A program made the position numbers and the translations under genes. From Bolinopsis microptera (Eukaryota; Ctenophora; Tentaculata; Lobata; Bolinopsidae), in contig NC_087072.1 of NCBI RefSeq assembly GCF_026151205.1, positions 3,305,375 to 3,369,374 of the forward strand: a stretch of DNA of 64,000 nt, read 5' to 3'. Below are positions 62,601-64,000 of this stretch, piece after piece. The number at the start of each line of letters is the position of its first letter. The first letter of the stretch is position 1. The notes under the pieces were generated by a model. That model worked only from the letters and a program-made list of their open reading frames with translations, was not told the origin of the DNA and did not search any database.

Positions 62601-63916
62601 GGAAGAAGCTTATAGTTCTGAGAACTAGAATACAGAGAAGGTGAATGAGACAGGAGTCACGTCTACTAGACACAAGTCTTCTCTACACGAGCAATACGAT
62701 AAATCCAGCTAACAAGTCTGTTTAAATGCACCGTTAAGAGTGCGGGATCGGATAAGGCTGGTCGTCATGGAGACGACCACTTCTTTAATATCCCTCCTCG
62801 TCTAGAATAATGAGATCCATATTGTTTGAGGATTGTGTGGAATTTTTGAATTAACCTCGCGAAAGTGGGCCATTAGGCCATTAAAACACTTATAACCATG
62901 ATCATTGACGCTTTATCTTAATTTTATGTGAGCACATACCATAAAGTCATTACTAGGCCCTCTTTTACAGTCGTGTAGACAGTTACAGTATTGCTTTTAT
63001 TTCCCCGCGGCTATTGTTTGCTATGATAATATCTTAAAATAGTTTCAGTACTATTACCTGTCTCATGGCGTCATTTTCAGCCAGCCCGATGAGTGTGGTC
63101 CAGGCCGCCTTCTTTAGCTCAAAGTCGTCATTTTGCTGGGGAGTAATACGTTTTGAGTCATTTAGACAGAAACTAAGTAACAATTTAAATTTGCTCGGGC
63201 CATGCTTGTTCGTAATCTCGATCAGCGATTTGTCCCTTGGACGAAATATTTGCTGCGATCGGTGGATGATCATAAAATAATAATGTTCCGGCTAAGAACT
63301 GGGTGAGAACTAATATTTGAGTCGGGTGTGTAAAAAGTTTAACTAGTCCACAGTCTGACTATAATAAAGTCTGACTATAATAAAGGACTGGAGGTTTAAA
63401 CTGACCGGCTTCATAGAGAATCCTTTCATTAGCTCGTCTGTTGTTTTTACTGAGGTGTTCATTTCTTGTTAGCAAGCTATTTCCTAATACGGTATCCGTG
63501 TTTAGATTTGAACGAATCTTATAAGGGAAACCATTATCATTGCAAATATGGGGCTCTACATTCAACGAGCCGGTCATGAATTACTTGGTATTTTAAAAAG
63601 AGTTGTCGTGGCACTTCTGTAGTATCAAGTCATGGTAACTGAACACGGACCTTTCAGATTAAATGTAATATTAATAATTAATTCGACCCAAAGATCGAGT
63701 TTTATCTCAGGCAGCGTTTCCACAGAATTTGTAACCCATTCAGCCATGAGCCAACCTTTACCACAACCACCATATTAAAAACACGTACAAACACAAAGGG
63801 ACATACCCTCAGAACTGGTGGCTACCAGAGTGAGTATTTTAATGAAGCCACACTCGAGAAGTGGGGCGCTAGGGCACCGGGTCACTAGAACTTGCGTCAC
63901 TGACATCACATCGTTC
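44668..63916 (-). CDS. CFAP69: Cilia- and flagella-associated protein 69 (CFAP69), 3' thirteen exons
   Basis: CFAP69 is an armadillo-type helical protein needed for sperm flagella and olfactory cilia in mammals. Exons in order of translation: 63807-63916, 63058-63252 (5' edge uncertain), 62404-62514, 59754-59859, 55421-55585, 55150-55256, 54735-54878, 54344-54587, 50279-50457, 49671-49844, 47271-47395, 45192-45272, 44668-44842. From the third exon on, every junction is phase-consistent; the first-to-second junction is unresolved. Landmarks recalled from the vertebrate protein: LLECGFIK, NDDFELKKA, YEELQLQALSSLETLSPLCL-EEYMRGHGNTR, VLLAVVRTGNENVIQDLCDQG, GLGYHKLLLSSVNAIWCC, FLERGGIPILLDLLE, VSLLIQLWRAEE, MGVKRDRN, AILDVADNMRAKIYAMLFRI, GFDNLPP, ENYLDFKVGEVWEEI, and a coiled-coil tail with EDEQACYEQIKFNFKQWE. 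The N-terminal third lies beyond the right edge. Introns reach about 4 kb and hold minisatellites and MITEs. Confidence 0.92.
45273..47270. other. CFAP69 intron
   Basis: No other gene recognised. It contains CACGTG and TGACGTCA sites near 45509-45547 and a short (TG)n at about 46684-46699. Confidence 0.5.
47396..48690. other. CFAP69 intron, part outside the minisatellite
   Basis: Non-coding, no recognised element. Confidence 0.5.
48690..49670. repeat. 53/54-bp minisatellite derived from a CFAP69 exon end and 5' splice site
   Basis: About 18-19 tandem units directly follow the exon 49671-49844 on the minus strand. Read on that strand, a unit is 45 nt identical or nearly so to the last 15 codons of the exon (QTIIAAKSEAVKRHQ) plus 8 nt of intron beginning GTGAG or GTAAG. 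The copies next to the exon are 53 bp and keep GTAAG/GTGAG. The distal copies (48690-49150) are 54 bp, slightly diverged, and happen to leave the plus strand open with an 18-residue repeat (MVVCFSLDTVLKASLFAA), which is not a gene. Confidence 0.9.
49671..49844 (-). CDS. CFAP69: CFAP69 exon whose 3' end seeds the 53-bp minisatellite
   Basis: Fifty-eight codons, phase 0 at both ends: ITLTLIENYLDFKVGEVWEE, then IIAELMLDNITPIKSDREAL and REIQTIIAAKSEAVKRHQ. The donor is CAG|GTAAGA. The segment corresponds to the region before the C-terminal coiled coil of vertebrate CFAP69. Skipping to any later copy of the donor would add GTAAGAAA-type intron sequence and meet a TAG within eight codons. Confidence 0.9.
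50279..50457 (-). CDS. CFAP69: CFAP69 exon whose acceptor seeds the 31-bp minisatellite
   Basis: Fifty-nine codons, PATPLQGAEQL to DNLPPVSAKDQ. It includes TLAILDVADNMRAKIYAMLF, the most conserved stretch of the C-terminal half. The acceptor is CCTTCACAG|ACCCAGCC and the donor CAG|GTTAGA. The bases around the acceptor are the same as the repeat unit that fills the upstream intron. Confidence 0.9.
50458..52105. repeat. 31-bp minisatellite carrying a 3' splice site in every unit, ~53 copies
   Basis: Plus-strand unit GGGTCTGTGAAGGGGTGGAA + GGTTAGGGGCT. On the CFAP69 strand it reads as CCTTCCACCCCTTCACAG followed by ACCCAGCCCC, the same pyrimidine tract, AG and first exon bases as the real acceptor at 50457/50458. 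Units vary at a few positions (GAAGG/GAACG, GTGG/GTGA) and some are shortened. Confidence 0.93.
52106..54343. other. Remainder of the CFAP69 intron
   Basis: No second gene recognised; two ~100-120-codon frames (52809-53105 and 53550-53915, plus strand) have no motif. A short direct repeat of AAAGGTACGTAC lies near 54174-54215. Confidence 0.45.
55586..57480. other. CFAP69 intron, left part
   Basis: AT-rich, no recognised gene or element. Confidence 0.5.
57508..57600. repeat. Cluster of three small hairpins
   Basis: CAGATCATCCCGC pairs with GCGGGATGATCTG (57508-57537) around GCTA, GTGCGC with GCGCAC (about 57552-57566), and GTAATCCC with GGGATTAC (about 57583-57612). The surrounding 62-codon open frame (57574-57759) has no recognised domain. 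It is likely part of a short DNA element inside the CFAP69 intron. Confidence 0.6.
57934..58920. repeat. Duplicated E-box-rich block (A-B-C-B-A layout)
   Basis: A 255-bp segment (57934-58188, starting AAAAGAAGTGGACGGTTACG) recurs at 58666-58920. A 70-bp segment (GGTTAGAAACGACATCTGGG...) at 58189-58260 recurs at 58596-58665. Each 255-bp copy has five CACGTG motifs within about 90 bp (first copy about 57965-58050). It lies in a CFAP69 intron. Confidence 0.85.
59278..59720. repeat. 11-bp minisatellite (GTATAGTAACC), split by a hairpin insertion
   Basis: Arrays of GTATAGTAACC at about 59278-59375 and 59544-59700 are interrupted by the palindrome at 59425-59543. It is in the CFAP69 intron just downstream of exon 59754-59859. 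Confidence 0.9.
59425..59543. mobile_element. 119-bp hairpin element inserted in the 11-bp minisatellite
   Basis: The arms of about 50 bp are perfect inverted repeats (ATACAAATTGAAACGACTGG at the left end, mirrored at the right), with a loop of about 17 bp (CATGATATCATCAGTGA). It is non-coding and probably a small MITE. Confidence 0.75.
59860..61449. other. CFAP69 intron
   Basis: No element recognised apart from the candidate exon rejected at 60146-60233. AT-rich, with several splice-like sites but no conserved coding. Confidence 0.5.
61450..61883. mobile_element. 434-bp MITE with TTAA target duplication, piggyBac-like
   Basis: The termini GGCCAG and CTGGCC are flanked by TTAA on both sides (61446-61449 and 61884-61887). 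Inner inverted repeats continue (TTCAGTTTTCACATAA near 61494 against TTATGTGAAAACTGAA near 61832; CTGGAGACGAAGCTGC against CTCCAGCAGCTC). G-rich and C-rich runs face each other near the ends. It is non-coding; TTAA duplication is typical of piggyBac-type elements. Confidence 0.7.
62530..62590. repeat. Short tandem repeat (CATATTTGGGCATTAC)
   Basis: Two and a half copies, non-coding, in the CFAP69 intron. Confidence 0.7.
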
Positions 63917-63940
63917 CTGAAACACAGGGAAATACAGGGA

Positions 63941-64000
63941 ACGGGCATTTTACCCCTTCATTCAGAGCTATACTTCTGAATGAAGGGGTAAAATGCCTGT
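63941..64000. repeat. Hairpin at the right edge of the window
   Basis: 25-bp arms ACGGGCATTTTACCCCTTCA... and ...GAAGGGGTAAAATGCCTGT with one mismatch, around a 10-nt loop (63966-63975). It may continue outside the window. Confidence 0.85.

Overview
The window is animal (metazoan) nuclear DNA from an invertebrate. Intron-containing genes have GT-AG introns of about 100 bp to several kb, the proteins are animal nuclear, ciliary and signalling types, and the intergenic DNA is full of non-autonomous DNA transposons, minisatellites and microsatellites. Nothing in the sequence fixes the phylum. There is no sign of bacterial, plasmid, viral or organellar DNA.

Layout. 1-272: a short element with 55-bp terminal inverted repeats. 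2762-3847 (+): C-terminal part of a NOL8-like nucleolar protein. 5391-13790: low-complexity block with a 2.4-kb pyrimidine (TCC/CAG-TCC) tract, poly-G/poly-C runs of up to 106 nt, a degraded-looking stretch and a fold-back inverted repeat; this part probably contains assembly or consensus errors. 14480-16905 (+): 5'-truncated, frameshifted non-LTR retrotransposon. 17411-21226 (+): ASXL (Additional sex combs-like) gene with DEUBAD domain and C-terminal PHD finger. 23220-33740: about 10 kb of nested, GC-rich, mutually inverted repeats, organised around a large fold-back structure with four hairpin units and 11-bp satellites. 34816-34904 (+): a possible exon with a dynein-adaptor CC1-box-like coiled coil. 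35629-35753: Harbinger-like MITE. 37095-37421 (-): unrecognised open frame. 38895-39640: (CT)n. 41158-43637 (+): tyrosine-kinase gene with eight exons. 44668-63916 (-): CFAP69 in thirteen recognised exons, with its 5' part beyond the right edge.

The kinase and CFAP69 are convergent, about 1 kb apart. NOL8, ASXL, the kinase and CFAP69 have unrelated jobs (nucleolus, Polycomb deubiquitinase PR-DUB, tyrosine signalling, sperm and cilia), so this is ordinary animal gene order, not a functional cluster.

The most unusual observations are: (1) two minisatellites in CFAP69 that are tandem copies of exon-intron junctions, one multiplying a 3' splice site about 53-fold and the other a 5' splice site with 15 codons of exon about 19-fold, on the outer sides of two adjacent exons; (2) the fold-back transposon-like nest at 24.7-31.8 kb, whose two arms act as filled and empty sites and reveal short solo insertions with 8-9 bp target duplications; (3) a tyrosine kinase with HQD in place of HRD and no tyrosine in the activation segment. 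All family assignments are from recognition of protein sequence; no searches were run.
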